The notes: generated from the letters alone by a model not told the origin. A stretch of DNA of 64,000 nucleotides from Mycolicibacterium moriokaense (GCF_003201655.1 NZ_QJJU01000003.1:372001-436000); one strand, 5' to 3'. Positions 18,123 through 27,168 are shown, counted from the first letter of the stretch. Program-made: numbers and translations.

Positions 18123-19778
18123 GTGTCCGAGGAGATGACGGGGCAGGCCAAGCTGTTCGACGCACTCACGACCAAGGGCACCGCCTTCACCCGCGCCGAG
18201 CGTCGAAAGTACGGTCTGCTCGGTCTGCTCCCGCTCGCTGAGAAGACGCTGGAGCAGCAGGTCGAGCATTGCTGGAACGAATTCTCCACCCGCCGTAACG
18301 ATCTCGACAAGCACATCTACCTGCGGGCGCTGCAGGACCGCAACGAGACGCTGTTCTACCGGGTGCTGCGCGACCACATCCCGGAGACGATGCCGATTGT
18401 GTACACACCGACTGTCGGTGAGGCGTGCCAGCGCTTCAGCGAGATCTACCGGCGGCCGAGGGGACTGTTCGTTTCGTATCCGGACCGCGACGAGCTGCGC
18501 GAGGTGTTGTGCAACCGCCCCGAGCGTGAGATCGACGTAATCGTGGTGACCGACGGGCAGCGCATCCTCGGCCTTGGTGACCAGGGCATCGGTGGAATGG
18601 GCATCCCGATCGGGAAGCTCTCGCTGTACACCCTCATCGGCGGCATCGACCCGGCCCGCACGCTTCCGATCGTGCTCGACGTGGGCACCGACAATGTCGA
18701 ATTACTCGAAGACCCGCAATACCTCGGCTGGCGCCACCGGCGGATCAGCGACGACGACTACTACGCGTTCATCGACCAGTTCGTCGCCACCGTGCGCGAA
18801 GAACTGCCAGACGTGCTGCTGCAATGGGAGGACTTCGCGACCACGCACGCGTTGCCGCTCCTTGAGCGCTACCGCGACAAGCTGCTCACCTTCAACGACG
18901 ACATTCAGGGCACTGCCGCCGTCGCCCTCGGCGCCCTGCACGGCGCGGCGAAGGTCGCAGGGCGCCCGCTGGCGCAACAGCAGATCGTGATGCTGGGCGC
19001 GGGTTCGGCCGGAATCGGCGTGCTGGACATGGTCAAGCGCGAGATGGTCGCGCAGGGGTTGTCCGACCAGGACGCGTCGGAGCGCATCTGGGTCGTCGAC
19101 ATCCAGGGTCTGCTGACTGACGACCGCACCGACCTGTCGGAGGAGCAGCGGAAGTTCGCCCAGCCGGCGAACCGCGTGGGGGACTGGAGTCTATCCGGGA
19201 CGGCCCAGCTGGCCGACGTCGTGCACCATGTCGACATCGGCGTCCTGCTCGGGCTGTCCACCGCGGCCGGTGCCTTCACCGAGGAGATCGTCCGTGAGCT
19301 CGCGCGAAAGACCAAGCGTCCCATCATCTTCCCGCTGTCCAACCCGACGAGCCGCGCTGAGGCGCACCCAGCCGAATTGGACGAATGGACGGATGGGCGT
19401 GCCCTGATCGCCACTGGGTCACCGTTCGCGCCGCTGCAACGCAACGGTGTGGAACGCCCAATCGCACAGTGCAACAACGTCTATATCTTCCCCGCGATGG
19501 GACTTGCCGTCACCGCGGCGCAGGCCACTCGCGTCACCGACGAGATGATGCGGGTTGCGGCCGCCACCCTCGGCGACGCATCGCCCGCCCTCACCGATCC
19601 GAACCAGCCACTGCTGCCCGCGTGGGCGGACGTCCCCGATGTCGCCGTCCGCATCGCCCACGCCGTCGGTACCCAAGCCATCGCGGACGGCGTCGCGCCG
19701 AAGCGCAGCGATGAGGAACTGACGGAACGGATCTCGCAGGTGCGTTGGACGCCCGAATACCCCTCAGAGCAGGCTTAG
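18123..19778 (+). CDS. mez: NAD(P)-dependent malic enzyme
   Basis: A 551-residue enzyme that oxidatively decarboxylates malate to pyruvate. The malic N-domain carries YTPTVGEACQRFS, the metal/substrate site is in LLQWEDFATTHA and FNDDIQGTAAV, and the NAD fold has MLGAGSAGIGV. Length matches M. tuberculosis Mez. The start is GTG at 18123. It supplies pyruvate and reducing power for lipid synthesis. Its stop overlaps the stop of the convergent P450 gene by three bases. Confidence 0.94.
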   Translation: MSEEMTGQAKLFDALTTKGTAFTRAERRKYGLLGLLPLAEKTLEQQVEHCWNEFSTRRNDLDKHIYLRALQDRNETLFYRVLRDHIPETMPIVYTPTVGEACQRFSEIYRRPRGLFVSYPDRDELREVLCNRPEREIDVIVVTDGQRILGLGDQGIGGMGIPIGKLSLYTLIGGIDPARTLPIVLDVGTDNVELLEDPQYLGWRHRRISDDDYYAFIDQFVATVREELPDVLLQWEDFATTHALPLLERYRDKLLTFNDDIQGTAAVALGALHGAAKVAGRPLAQQQIVMLGAGSAGIGVLDMVKREMVAQGLSDQDASERIWVVDIQGLLTDDRTDLSEEQRKFAQPANRVGDWSLSGTAQLADVVHHVDIGVLLGLSTAAGAFTEEIVRELARKTKRPIIFPLSNPTSRAEAHPAELDEWTDGRALIATGSPFAPLQRNGVERPIAQCNNVYIFPAMGLAVTAAQATRVTDEMMRVAAATLGDASPALTDPNQPLLPAWADVPDVAVRIAHAVGTQAIADGVAPKRSDEELTERISQVRWTPEYPSEQA

Positions 19779-21106
19779 CGACTCTGTCTTGGTTGAATAC
19801 GCACCCGCGCACCACGTGCGGGGGCGACAGCCACCCCACGTGATTGCCAGCGTTCGTCGCGGGCGCTCGAAGGGCTGATGATGTAGTTACGCAACAGGGT
19901 TCGCAGCACAACCCGCATCTCCATCGTCGCGAAAGCCGCACCGATGCAACGGCGAATCCCACCGCCGTACGGGATCCATTCGGCAGGATCGGGAGATTGG
20001 GACAGAAAGCGATCGGGGTCGAAGCGCCGGGCGTCGGGGAAGACGGCTTCATCGGCGTGCAGCAGGCCGATGCTAGCGACGATCGTTTGGCCCTGCGGCA
20101 GCGTCCACGGGCCGATCTGCAATGAGGAGGCCTTGACCTGCCGGAATGTCACATCGATCACGGGGCGGGTGCGTTGGATCTCCAGGATGGTGGCGTGGAG
20201 CAGTTCCTCGGATCCGTCGTCGAGGTCGGCGACGAGACGGTCAAGCAGCTCGGGGTGTCTCTGCAGCCGCTCGATTGCCCAGGCCAAGGTGGTGGCGGTC
20301 GTCTCGTGTCCGGCGGCCAGCATGGTGATCAACTCGTCGGCGATCTCGGCGTGTGTCATCGGTGAACCGTCTTCGTAGCGGCTCTGCAGCAGTATCGACA
20401 ACACATCATCTCGGCTGGCGAGGTTCGGGTCGGCCAGCGCCTTCTCGATCAGCTGCTCGACGGTCGCGTCGTAGTCTCGGCGGTACTGGCGGAACCGGCC
20501 CCACGGGCTCCATCGTCCCCAATCCCATTGCGGCACTGGAATCAGCGCCAGCTTTGAGCCGAGTTGGATTCCCGGCGGGAGGATTTCACGCAGACGCTCG
20601 AACTCCTGACCCTCAGCGCCGAACACCGCGCGCAGTATGACGTTGAGGGTGATGCGCATCATCGACGGCATCGCCGCGAAGGATCGATCGTGTGGCCACG
20701 ACGAGAACTCGTCGATCGCTTCCCTCTCGACGATTGCCTCGTATGCGGCCAGTCGCCGTCCATGAAACGGCGGTGTCAACAACTTGCGTTGTGCCCGATG
20801 TCGGTCACCGGACAGTGCAAACAACGAATTGGGCCCCATCACCCGACCGAGGTTGGCGTCTGTCGTGTCGGCGGCATCGGAGCCGATTCTGAACAGCTGA
20901 CGAATATCGCCGGGATCGCTGAGGACGACCATGTGTCCGAAAATTGGCAGGTCGATCGAGAAGGCCGACCCGTATCGGCCGCGCAGGATCTGCAGCGCGA
21001 TTCTGCGATCAGCCAGAGCAGCCACACCTTGAAGCGCTCGAGGGAAGGGGGGACCGGGCGGCAGCTTCACCGCCGTCGCCGGCTCCTCCTGATCAGTCGT
21101 GGTCAT
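19775..21106 (-). CDS. Cytochrome P450, CYP138-like
   Basis: A 443-residue haem-thiolate monooxygenase. The I-helix is AAGHETTATTLAW, the K-helix ExxR equivalent lies in EIQRTR, and the haem loop is YGGGIRRCIGAAFA with Cys as axial ligand. Segments such as LTPPFHGRRL, RFRQYRRDYD and MRITLNVILRAVFG resemble M. tuberculosis CYP138. ATG at 21106 has a GGGA 8 bases before it, and 21118 is an alternative. No ferredoxin lies beside it. It may share a transcript with the SDR and prolyl-tRNA synthetase genes upstream. Substrate unknown. Confidence 0.88.
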   Translation of the reverse strand: MTTTDQEEPATAVKLPPGPPFPRALQGVAALADRRIALQILRGRYGSAFSIDLPIFGHMVVLSDPGDIRQLFRIGSDAADTTDANLGRVMGPNSLFALSGDRHRAQRKLLTPPFHGRRLAAYEAIVEREAIDEFSSWPHDRSFAAMPSMMRITLNVILRAVFGAEGQEFERLREILPPGIQLGSKLALIPVPQWDWGRWSPWGRFRQYRRDYDATVEQLIEKALADPNLASRDDVLSILLQSRYEDGSPMTHAEIADELITMLAAGHETTATTLAWAIERLQRHPELLDRLVADLDDGSEELLHATILEIQRTRPVIDVTFRQVKASSLQIGPWTLPQGQTIVASIGLLHADEAVFPDARRFDPDRFLSQSPDPAEWIPYGGGIRRCIGAAFATMEMRVVLRTLLRNYIISPSSARDERWQSRGVAVAPARGARVRIQPRQSR

Positions 21107-21218
21107 CACGCATCCCAACTAGGTTCGATCACGGCCATGGCCCGGCGACCCTAGTCGGTCAACACGTCCAGTCGATGCACGGAAAGCATCAGGCGACAAA
21201 CGGATCCGTACGGGCGAG

Positions 21219-22016
21219 TTACCGCTTCTCGGTCTGACCCGAGGCAATCGCGTCTGCCGCCTTCATGGCGGTCGAGCCCGCCAATCGCCCAGAGATCTCG
21301 GGCGCCAGCATCGCCTAGCGGGCGAGCGCCCGCTGACGAAGCGGCGCCACACTGATTTCCGACTTGTCATGCTCGATCGCGCGCACCACCGCATTGCCGA
21401 CCTGCTGGGGTGTTCCCGTGCCGAGGCCGGGTGGCGGTGCGGCACCGCTTTCGGCGAACATTCCTGCGTCGCGAATCGCGCCTGGGGTGATAACCGAAAC
21501 GCCAACGCCGGTGCCGCGCATGTCTTCTCGCAGATTGAGCGCAAAGCCCCGCAGGCCGAACTTCGTCGCCGCGTACAGAGACGCCCGTGGGGTCGAGGCG
21601 AAACCCGAGATCGAGGAGATAAAAACAAAGTGCCCGCTGCCTCGCTTCTGCCAACGGGGCAGCAGCTCGCGCGTCATTCGTACCGGCGATTCGAGGTTGA
21701 CACGAAGCGCCCGGCCGATCTCTTCTTGACTGAAGCCGTCCAGCTGGCCCGACGCAGGTAGCGCCGCGTTGGCGACGAGCACATCGATGTCGCCGGCCTG
21801 CTCGAGCAATGCGAGCGCCGCGCCATCCTCGGCGAGGTCAGAAGTAAGCGTCGTATGCCCCTTGCCAGGGAGCGATCTGGCGAGCTTCACCAACTCCTCG
21901 GTCTTGCGAGAGCTCAGGATGAGCCTCGCTCCGCGCGCAGCGAGCGCATTGGCAATGGCCTGCCCGAGGCCTCCGGTCGCGCCGGTAAGAAGTGCCGTCC
22001 TGCCCCCAAGGTCCAT
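21219..22016 (-). pseudogene. SDR oxidoreductase with in-frame amber codon before the last 31 codons
   Basis: A classical SDR with TGATGGLGQAIA (cofactor), NAAL, a Ser in SSISG and YAATK (Tyr-Lys). From ATG 22016 the frame stops at TAG (21315-21317) after 233 residues. The same frame then continues without another stop for 31 codons to TAA at 21219, giving APEISGRLAGS...ASGQTEKR, which looks like an authentic SDR C-terminus (265 residues in all). Either the protein is truncated, the codon is read through, or it is a sequencing error. The catalytic residues are unaffected, so the short form may still work. The gene starts 22 bases after proS. Confidence 0.7.
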
Positions 22017-22038
22017 ACAGGGGAACGTACCTGGCAAC

Positions 22039-23445
22039 TCAATAGGCGCGGGCAACATAGGCCAACGCGCCCGCGTCATCATCGGTTTCGGGCAGCGATC
22101 CGTCGCTGAGCTGCAGGCACCTCACCGTGAGGCCGCTGCTGGCGAGGTCCTGTTCACCGACGGTGCGGACCAACTCCCAAGGCACGCGGGCGACGCCCGT
22201 CTGCGCCACGCCACGCGCCTGCTCGAGAGTGGCGCAGTCCGAGACCGTGGCGTCGCGGCGTGCTGTCGCCGCTTCGAACATGTCGGTTTGGATCCGGCCG
22301 GTGAGCCGCTGCACCTCGTCGACGACGTCGTCGATGCCCACCTTGTTCTTGTCGCGGGTGTCCCGCCGGTAGAGGAGGGCGGCGTTCTCCGCGAGGTCCC
22401 GCGGGCCGAGTTCCACCCGGATCGGCACGCCCTGCAAATCCCACTCGGTGGCCCGCCAGCCGAAGGCCTGGGCGACGTTGTCGTCCAGGCTGACCCGCAC
22501 ACCGCGCGCCCTCAGCAACTCAACGAGGGCGGCCGCGGCACGGGTGACCCCGCCATCGGTGTCCTTGACCACCACGACCACTACTTGTACCGGTGCCAGC
22601 GCCGGCGGCAGGACGAGCCCGAAGTCATCGCCGTGGCACATGATCAGTCCGCCAAGCATCCGCGTCGACGCTCCCCACGACGTGGTCCAGCAGAGCTCGG
22701 TCGTGCCCTCGGCGCTGGAGTAGCTGATGTTGAAGGCGCGGCTGAACCTTTGGCCAAGCTCATGCGATGTGGCCATCTGCAATGCCTTGCCGTCGCGCAT
22801 CACGCCCTCGCAGGTCATTGTGTCCTCCGCGCCTGCGAACCGTTCCTTTGCGGTCTTGCGGCCAACGATCACCGGCATGGCCAGCACACTGCGCATGAAT
22901 TCGAGGTAGACGTCGTGCAGGATGCGACGGGCATATTGCCGCGCGTCGGCTTGCGAGGCGTGCGCTGTATGACCTTCCTGCCACAGGAACTCCGTGGTAC
23001 GCAAGAAGATTCGCGGCCGCAGCTCCCACCTGACGACATTGGCCCACTGATTGAGAAGCAGCGGGAGGTCGCGGTAGCTGTCGACCCACTTGGCCATGTA
23101 TTCGCCGATGACTGCTTCGCTTGTCGGACGGATCGCGAGCGGCTCGGTCAGTTCCTTGCCGCCGCCATGGGTCACGACGGCAAGCTCAGGACTGAATCCC
23201 TCGACATGCTCGGCCTCACGCTCGAAGAAGTTCATCGGGATCAACAGCGGGAAGTACGCGTTCTGCGCGCCTGCGGCCTTGATCCGACCGTCAACCTCCG
23301 CCTGCATCCGCTCCCAGATGGCATAGCCATTCGGCCGGATGACCATAGTTCCGCGGGCTGGTCCGTTTTCGGCCAGCTTCGCCTTGGTCAGCACATCCTG
23401 GTACCACCGAGGGAAGTCTTCTTGCTGAGGTGTCAGCACAGCCAT
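22039..23445 (-). CDS. proS: Prolyl-tRNA synthetase, eukaryotic/archaeal type
   Basis: A 468-residue class II synthetase that charges tRNA-Pro. Motif 2 carries RTTEFLWQEGHTAHAS, characteristic of the short archaeal/eukaryotic ProRS, and RPTSE and TSWGASTR are the other active-site blocks. The bacterial editing insertion between motifs 2 and 3 is absent. Mycobacterial housekeeping ProRS (for example Rv2845c) is the long bacterial form of about 580 residues, so this is either an extra copy or a replacement. It heads a minus-strand group proS-SDR-P450. Confidence 0.92.
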   Translation of the reverse strand: MAVLTPQQEDFPRWYQDVLTKAKLAENGPARGTMVIRPNGYAIWERMQAEVDGRIKAAGAQNAYFPLLIPMNFFEREAEHVEGFSPELAVVTHGGGKELTEPLAIRPTSEAVIGEYMAKWVDSYRDLPLLLNQWANVVRWELRPRIFLRTTEFLWQEGHTAHASQADARQYARRILHDVYLEFMRSVLAMPVIVGRKTAKERFAGAEDTMTCEGVMRDGKALQMATSHELGQRFSRAFNISYSSAEGTTELCWTTSWGASTRMLGGLIMCHGDDFGLVLPPALAPVQVVVVVVKDTDGGVTRAAAALVELLRARGVRVSLDDNVAQAFGWRATEWDLQGVPIRVELGPRDLAENAALLYRRDTRDKNKVGIDDVVDEVQRLTGRIQTDMFEAATARRDATVSDCATLEQARGVAQTGVARVPWELVRTVGEQDLASSGLTVRCLQLSDGSLPETDDDAGALAYVARAY

Positions 23446-23681
23446 CTAGCTGCCCTCCCGCTACTCCTAGTCAGTCTCTTCTAGCAGCCTTTCGCGCACC
23501 GATCCATTGAGTTTCGCGGGTAGCACGGCGCGCGGTGACCTGAACTGACCGAACCAATCGTCGAGGTGCCTGACTTTCGAGGAATGCAGGCCCTGAATGC
23601 CTGGCTCGTCGGGCATGATCACGGCTGCTTCTTCAGGGGCCCGATCCGGACAGCCCCGAACCGGTGATGCATGGAATCGTC

Positions 23682-23837
23682 ATGAATCAGCAGCCGGAAA
23701 CCAGAACCCTATTGCGGCGCTGGGATCCGGTGACCGTTTGGATCCAGCCACCACCCGAGGACGGCAGCGGAGTACGCGAGCCGCTGCGACCGCTGCCGCC
23801 GGTGCGGACGAACCACGCTTACTACGACGAAGACTGA
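23682..23837 (+). CDS. Possible 51-residue protein between proS and the sigma factor gene
   Basis: The gap 23446-23871 contains an ORF from ATG 23682 (in-frame alternatives at 23664 and 23667) to TGA 23837. The product has LLRRWDPVTVWIQPPPEDG near the start, a proline-rich middle and an acidic tyrosine tail (YYDED). It lies opposite to both neighbours and has no strong ribosome-binding site. The balanced composition is more protein-like than chance, but I recognise no family. Confidence 0.4.
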   Translation: MNQQPETRTLLRRWDPVTVWIQPPPEDGSGVREPLRPLPPVRTNHAYYDED

Positions 23838-23871
23838 CGGCGCGTTCGGTGAGCGTGTGGTGATCGAAGAG

Positions 23872-24438
23872 TCATGATGTGAAACCGGTTTCGGACAGCG
23901 CCAGCCGCAGCGCCCGCAATGCGTAGTGCAGCCGTGACTTCGCAGTTCCTTCAGCAATTCCGAGGTCCGCAGCGATCTGGGCCGTTGTCCACCCCTGGAA
24001 GTACGAGCGCCGAACCACCTCGCGGTGCTCCGGTGTCAACCGTGCCAGCGCGTCATTGATCAGCAGCCGGTCCAACGCGGCGTCCACGTCGTCCGGGCAG
24101 GCGCCCTCGAATGCACCCACGTCGTCCGGCGTACTCACCTCACGGCGGAACCGTGCGCTGCGGCTTTCGTCGATCACCATGTTGCGGGCGACGGTGAACA
24201 GCCACGCTCGTGCCGGCCGCTTGTTGTTGTCGGCGACCTCGGGGCGCTGCCATGCGCGCAATAGTGTCTCCTGCACGACATCCTGAGCGCGGGCTGAGTC
24301 ACCGGTCAACCGCCACGCGTAATGCCACAAAGCTGCGGCGTGCTCGTCGTAGAGCCACTCGATCGCGGTCTTTGATGGGGCGTCGAAATACGCTGTACTG
24401 ACATCTATTTCGGGGATCGTCGTCATGGTTAGACTCAT
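23872..24438 (-). CDS. ECF sigma factor, SigL-like, without adjacent anti-sigma factor
   Basis: A 188-residue sigma-70 family protein of the ECF group. Region 2 (residues ~28-98) includes AQDVVQETLLRAWQRPE and ARAWLFTVARNMVIDE, and region 4 (~128-180) includes REVVRRSYFQGWTTAQIAADLG and EGTAKSRLHYALRALR. These closely resemble SigL of M. tuberculosis. SigL is normally followed by its membrane anti-sigma factor RslA, and no such gene follows here. SigL-type promoter sequences precede two nearby operons (25742 and 27141). The start could be ATG 24426. Confidence 0.88.
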   Translation of the reverse strand: MSLTMTTIPEIDVSTAYFDAPSKTAIEWLYDEHAAALWHYAWRLTGDSARAQDVVQETLLRAWQRPEVADNNKRPARAWLFTVARNMVIDESRSARFRREVSTPDDVGAFEGACPDDVDAALDRLLINDALARLTPEHREVVRRSYFQGWTTAQIAADLGIAEGTAKSRLHYALRALRLALSETGFTS

Positions 24439-24841
24439 TCCGATGCGTTGGTGACACCGTCCTGTCAGCTACGCCGGCTGCGGCAGTGCAGCATTTGGCA
24501 TATGACGTCGGCTCGTGTGACTGTGTCCGCCGGACGGATAGGGTTCCTGACTCCGACAATGGCATTCGCGACGATCAGGGGCAGGTAGGGCCAAAGCTAG
24601 TAGTGGCGCTACCAGTCTCGTCACAGCGCATCCCAAAAATGCTGTTGACCAGGTCAAAGGGCTCCATCAAGTACGGAGATCAGGCACCGAGTTCCAGCTA
24701 GCTGGGGGACGAAGTTGGGTGGCAGCCGGGGCGACGGGGTCAGGCAGCCGGGGCAATTGTGGACACAGCGACGGTAATCAGCGAGGAACAATGACGCTTC
24801 TGATTGCCGCGCAGCGGTACCAAAACCACTGAGGTGCAACC
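24439..24841. other. 403-base divergent region between sigma factor and XRE regulator genes
   Basis: No gene is supported here. It separates the minus-strand sigma factor from the plus-strand XRE gene and must hold both promoters. A 12-base direct repeat (GGCAGCCGGGGC at 24721-24732 and 24743-24754, 22 bases apart) sits about 100 bases before the XRE start and could be an operator. I did not find the TGAACC-N16-CGTGTC element here, so the sigma factor does not obviously drive itself. Confidence 0.45.
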
Positions 24842-25693
24842 ATGAAGCACAATGCCGCCATGCTGGGTCAGTTCCTCACAAGCCGCAGGCGACAGCTCGT
24901 CCGCGCGCAGATCGGCCTGCCCGAAATCGCCGGGCGAACGACTCGCGGGCTACGTCGTGAGGATGTGGCCTACCTGGCGGGTGTCAGCGTCACCTGGTAC
25001 ACGTGGCTCGAGCAGGGACGGGACGTCACGCCGTCCCGGCAGGTCGTCGATTCGCTCGCCCGGACCCTGCGGTTGTCCCACGCAGAGCATGTCTACCTGT
25101 CGGCGCTGGCCGGGCACAGCGCGCCCCAGCCCACCGAAGACGCGAGTCCGGGCACCGTCCCCGCTCACGTTCAGCGGCTGCTCGACGCCCTCGGGGACTA
25201 CCCGGCGTTAGTGATCGCCCAGGACTGGACCATATTGGCTTGGAATGCCGTATACGCGGCGCTTTACCCGAACGTCGCGAGGGTCGCCGTGGCTGACCGC
25301 AACTTTCTATGGCTGCTGTTCACCGACCCGTACCTGCGCACGCTGATGCCGGACTGGGAACTCACCGGCGTGTACAACGTTGCGTCGTTCCGTGCCGAGG
25401 CCGGCACCCGGCTTAGCGAGCCGCCCTTCGCCGACCTTGTCAGTCGGCTTCTCCAGACCAGTGAGGCGTTCCGGGCCGCGTGGGAAACCTACGACATCGA
25501 TACTCTGCCCGCACGCGAGCGCCTATTCCGCCACCCCGAGGTCGGCGACCTTCACTTGGAGCAACACAGCCTTGTGCCCTCCGACCACCCGCATCTACGA
25601 CTGGTGACCTTCATCCCCATGTCGTCCACCGACACCGCCGAGCGGCTACGTTGCTTGCGCGACGCTCGACCTCTCCGCCTCACGGGTGTGTGA
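24842..25693 (+). CDS. XRE family regulator with MmyB-like ligand domain
   Basis: A 283-residue protein with a Cro/C1-type helix-turn-helix (residues ~12-80, TRGLRREDVAYLAGVSVTWYTWLEQGRD) and a C-terminal MmyB-like PAS domain (WTILAWNAVYAALYPNV...FLWLLFTDPYLR). Members often lie beside oxidoreductase genes and sense fatty acids or small aromatics. It is immediately upstream of, and on the same strand as, the FAD monooxygenase gene but separated from it by a SigL-type promoter. It is a likely pathway regulator for the flavoenzyme cluster. Confidence 0.88.
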   Translation: MKHNAAMLGQFLTSRRRQLVRAQIGLPEIAGRTTRGLRREDVAYLAGVSVTWYTWLEQGRDVTPSRQVVDSLARTLRLSHAEHVYLSALAGHSAPQPTEDASPGTVPAHVQRLLDALGDYPALVIAQDWTILAWNAVYAALYPNVARVAVADRNFLWLLFTDPYLRTLMPDWELTGVYNVASFRAEAGTRLSEPPFADLVSRLLQTSEAFRAAWETYDIDTLPARERLFRHPEVGDLHLEQHSLVPSDHPHLRLVTFIPMSSTDTAERLRCLRDARPLRLTGV

Positions 25694-25741
25694 CTGAACT
25701 CACCGTAACCGGTTGCACAGCACAAGATCTCCACCTGACCG

Positions 25742-25769
25742 TGAACCACATCGGGTTCTACGTCGTGTC
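25742..25769 (+). promoter_or_regulatory. SigL-type promoter of FAD monooxygenase gene
   Basis: TGAACC (25742-25747), a 16-base spacer, then CGTGTC (25764-25769). This is the -35/-10 form reported for M. tuberculosis SigL (TGAACC with N16-18 and CGTgtr). The start would be near 25776, about 60 bases before the ATG at 25838. The 16-mer around the -10 (ACGTCGTGTCACTGGC) recurs exactly at the second promoter, 27160. Confidence 0.65.
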
Positions 25770-25837
25770 ACTGGCGGGAACCGTGACGAAGGAGTCATAC
25801 CGCTTCCGTTCAGAATCGACGCGGGGAGTACATCGCG

Positions 25838-27022
25838 ATGACCACACATGTCGAGGACAACCGCGATGTCGTTGTGATCGGGGCAGGCCCCGCCGGCCTC
25901 GCTGTCGCGCGTCAACTCGAGCATCAGCATGGCGTCAACACCCTCGTTGTCGACCGTGCAGCGGCACCGGCCATTTCGTGGCGTACGCGCTATGACAATT
26001 TCCGCCTCAACACCACCGGGTTCTTGTCGCATCTTCCCGGACAACGGATCCCGTTGACCGCCGGCCGTTGGCCAACGCGGGAGGACATGGTTCGTTACTT
26101 CGACAACTACGTGCGGCAGCAGAACATCACGCTCGAGCTGAGCTGTGACGTCGCCGGGCTCGGCCGCATCGAAGGCGGCTGGCGACTCGACACATCGTCG
26201 GGCGAAATCCGAACACGGGCAATCGTCCTCGCCACTGGCAACTACCGCACGCCCACCATCCCTGAATGGCCAGGCCTGAGTCACTTCAGCGGCGAGGTCG
26301 TTCACTCCGGCAACTTCAAGAACGCTTGGCCTTTCCGCGACCGTGACGTCCTCGTTGTGGGCGCAGGGAATTCGGCCGCCGACATCGCCGTCCAGCTCGC
26401 CAACAACGGCGCGCGCCGGATCTGGCTTGCGGTCCGCACACCGCCGCATCTCGTGCGGCGCGCCATAGGACCACTTCCGTCGGACATCCTGCTCGAGCTT
26501 TTCGCATGGGCACCCGCGAGCGCGGTCGATCCGATCATCGGGTTATCCGAGCGCCTGATGTGGGGTGACCTGTCGGCCCACGGCTTCAACAAGCCGCCGC
26601 TCGGCCTCAAGGCAACGGTGGAACAGACAGGCCGCATCCCGACACTGGCCGATGAGCTTATCGGCGCCGTGCGGGCCGGCCGCATCGAGGTTGTCGCTGC
26701 CGTGGAGGCGGTCAAACCCGACAGTGTGATCCTCGCCGACGGCAGCTGCATACCGCCGACGGTGATCATCGCCGCAACCGGTTTCAGCATGGATCTCGAC
26801 GCATTGGTCGGTCACCTTGGCATCCTCGACGAACGCGGCAAACCGCGGGGCGGATTCGCCTCGCACATCGGCGATGGAATGTTCGCGATCGGCTACGGCA
26901 TTCCGCCCAATGGCCCGCTCCGGGCGATTCGGCTGAACGCCACGCCACTGGCCCGTGAGATCGCTGCCTACCTATCAACCGATTCGATCGCGGGGGAGCG
27001 GTCGTTGCGAATGTCGGGTTGA
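25838..27022 (+). CDS. FAD-dependent monooxygenase (flavin-containing/CzcO-like)
   Basis: A 394-residue two-dinucleotide-domain flavoprotein. The FAD site is VVIGAGPAGLAVARQLE and the NADPH site VVGAGNSAADIAVQL. FSGEVVHSGNFKN is an FMO-like linker, and ATGFSMD is near the C-terminus. Such enzymes hydroxylate nitrogen, sulfur or carbon in natural-product and xenobiotic routes. It has a GGGGAG ribosome-binding site and its own SigL-type promoter. It begins the enzyme block that continues with the BBE oxidase, second monooxygenase and methyltransferase, and probably acts in the same pathway. Confidence 0.88.
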   Translation: MTTHVEDNRDVVVIGAGPAGLAVARQLEHQHGVNTLVVDRAAAPAISWRTRYDNFRLNTTGFLSHLPGQRIPLTAGRWPTREDMVRYFDNYVRQQNITLELSCDVAGLGRIEGGWRLDTSSGEIRTRAIVLATGNYRTPTIPEWPGLSHFSGEVVHSGNFKNAWPFRDRDVLVVGAGNSAADIAVQLANNGARRIWLAVRTPPHLVRRAIGPLPSDILLELFAWAPASAVDPIIGLSERLMWGDLSAHGFNKPPLGLKATVEQTGRIPTLADELIGAVRAGRIEVVAAVEAVKPDSVILADGSCIPPTVIIAATGFSMDLDALVGHLGILDERGKPRGGFASHIGDGMFAIGYGIPPNGPLRAIRLNATPLAREIAAYLSTDSIAGERSLRMSG

Positions 27023-27140
27023 AGGCAGTCATTTCGACCAAAATCCCAGGCGCCGCACAGCACAGCGACAGATGATGCCCAGCTTCGGCATTCGCCGGAG
27101 CGTTTTCCACCGCGAAGTCTGTGACGTCGACCACTTCGGA

Positions 27141-27168
27141 TGAACAGAAGCTACTCGCACGTCGTGTC
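27141..27168 (+). promoter_or_regulatory. SigL-type promoter of the oxidase-monooxygenase-methyltransferase operon
   Basis: TGAACA (27141-27146), a 16-base spacer, and CGTGTC (27163-27168). It shares an exact 16-base block over the -10 with the promoter at 25742 and has the same spacing. The start would be near 27175, about 50 bases before the ATG at 27228, which has an AAAGGGGA ribosome-binding site. Confidence 0.65.

Noticed and set aside
21769..23484. 571-codon plus-strand ORF over proS and SDR
   Set aside because: Antisense to a clear class II synthetase, no recognisable domain.
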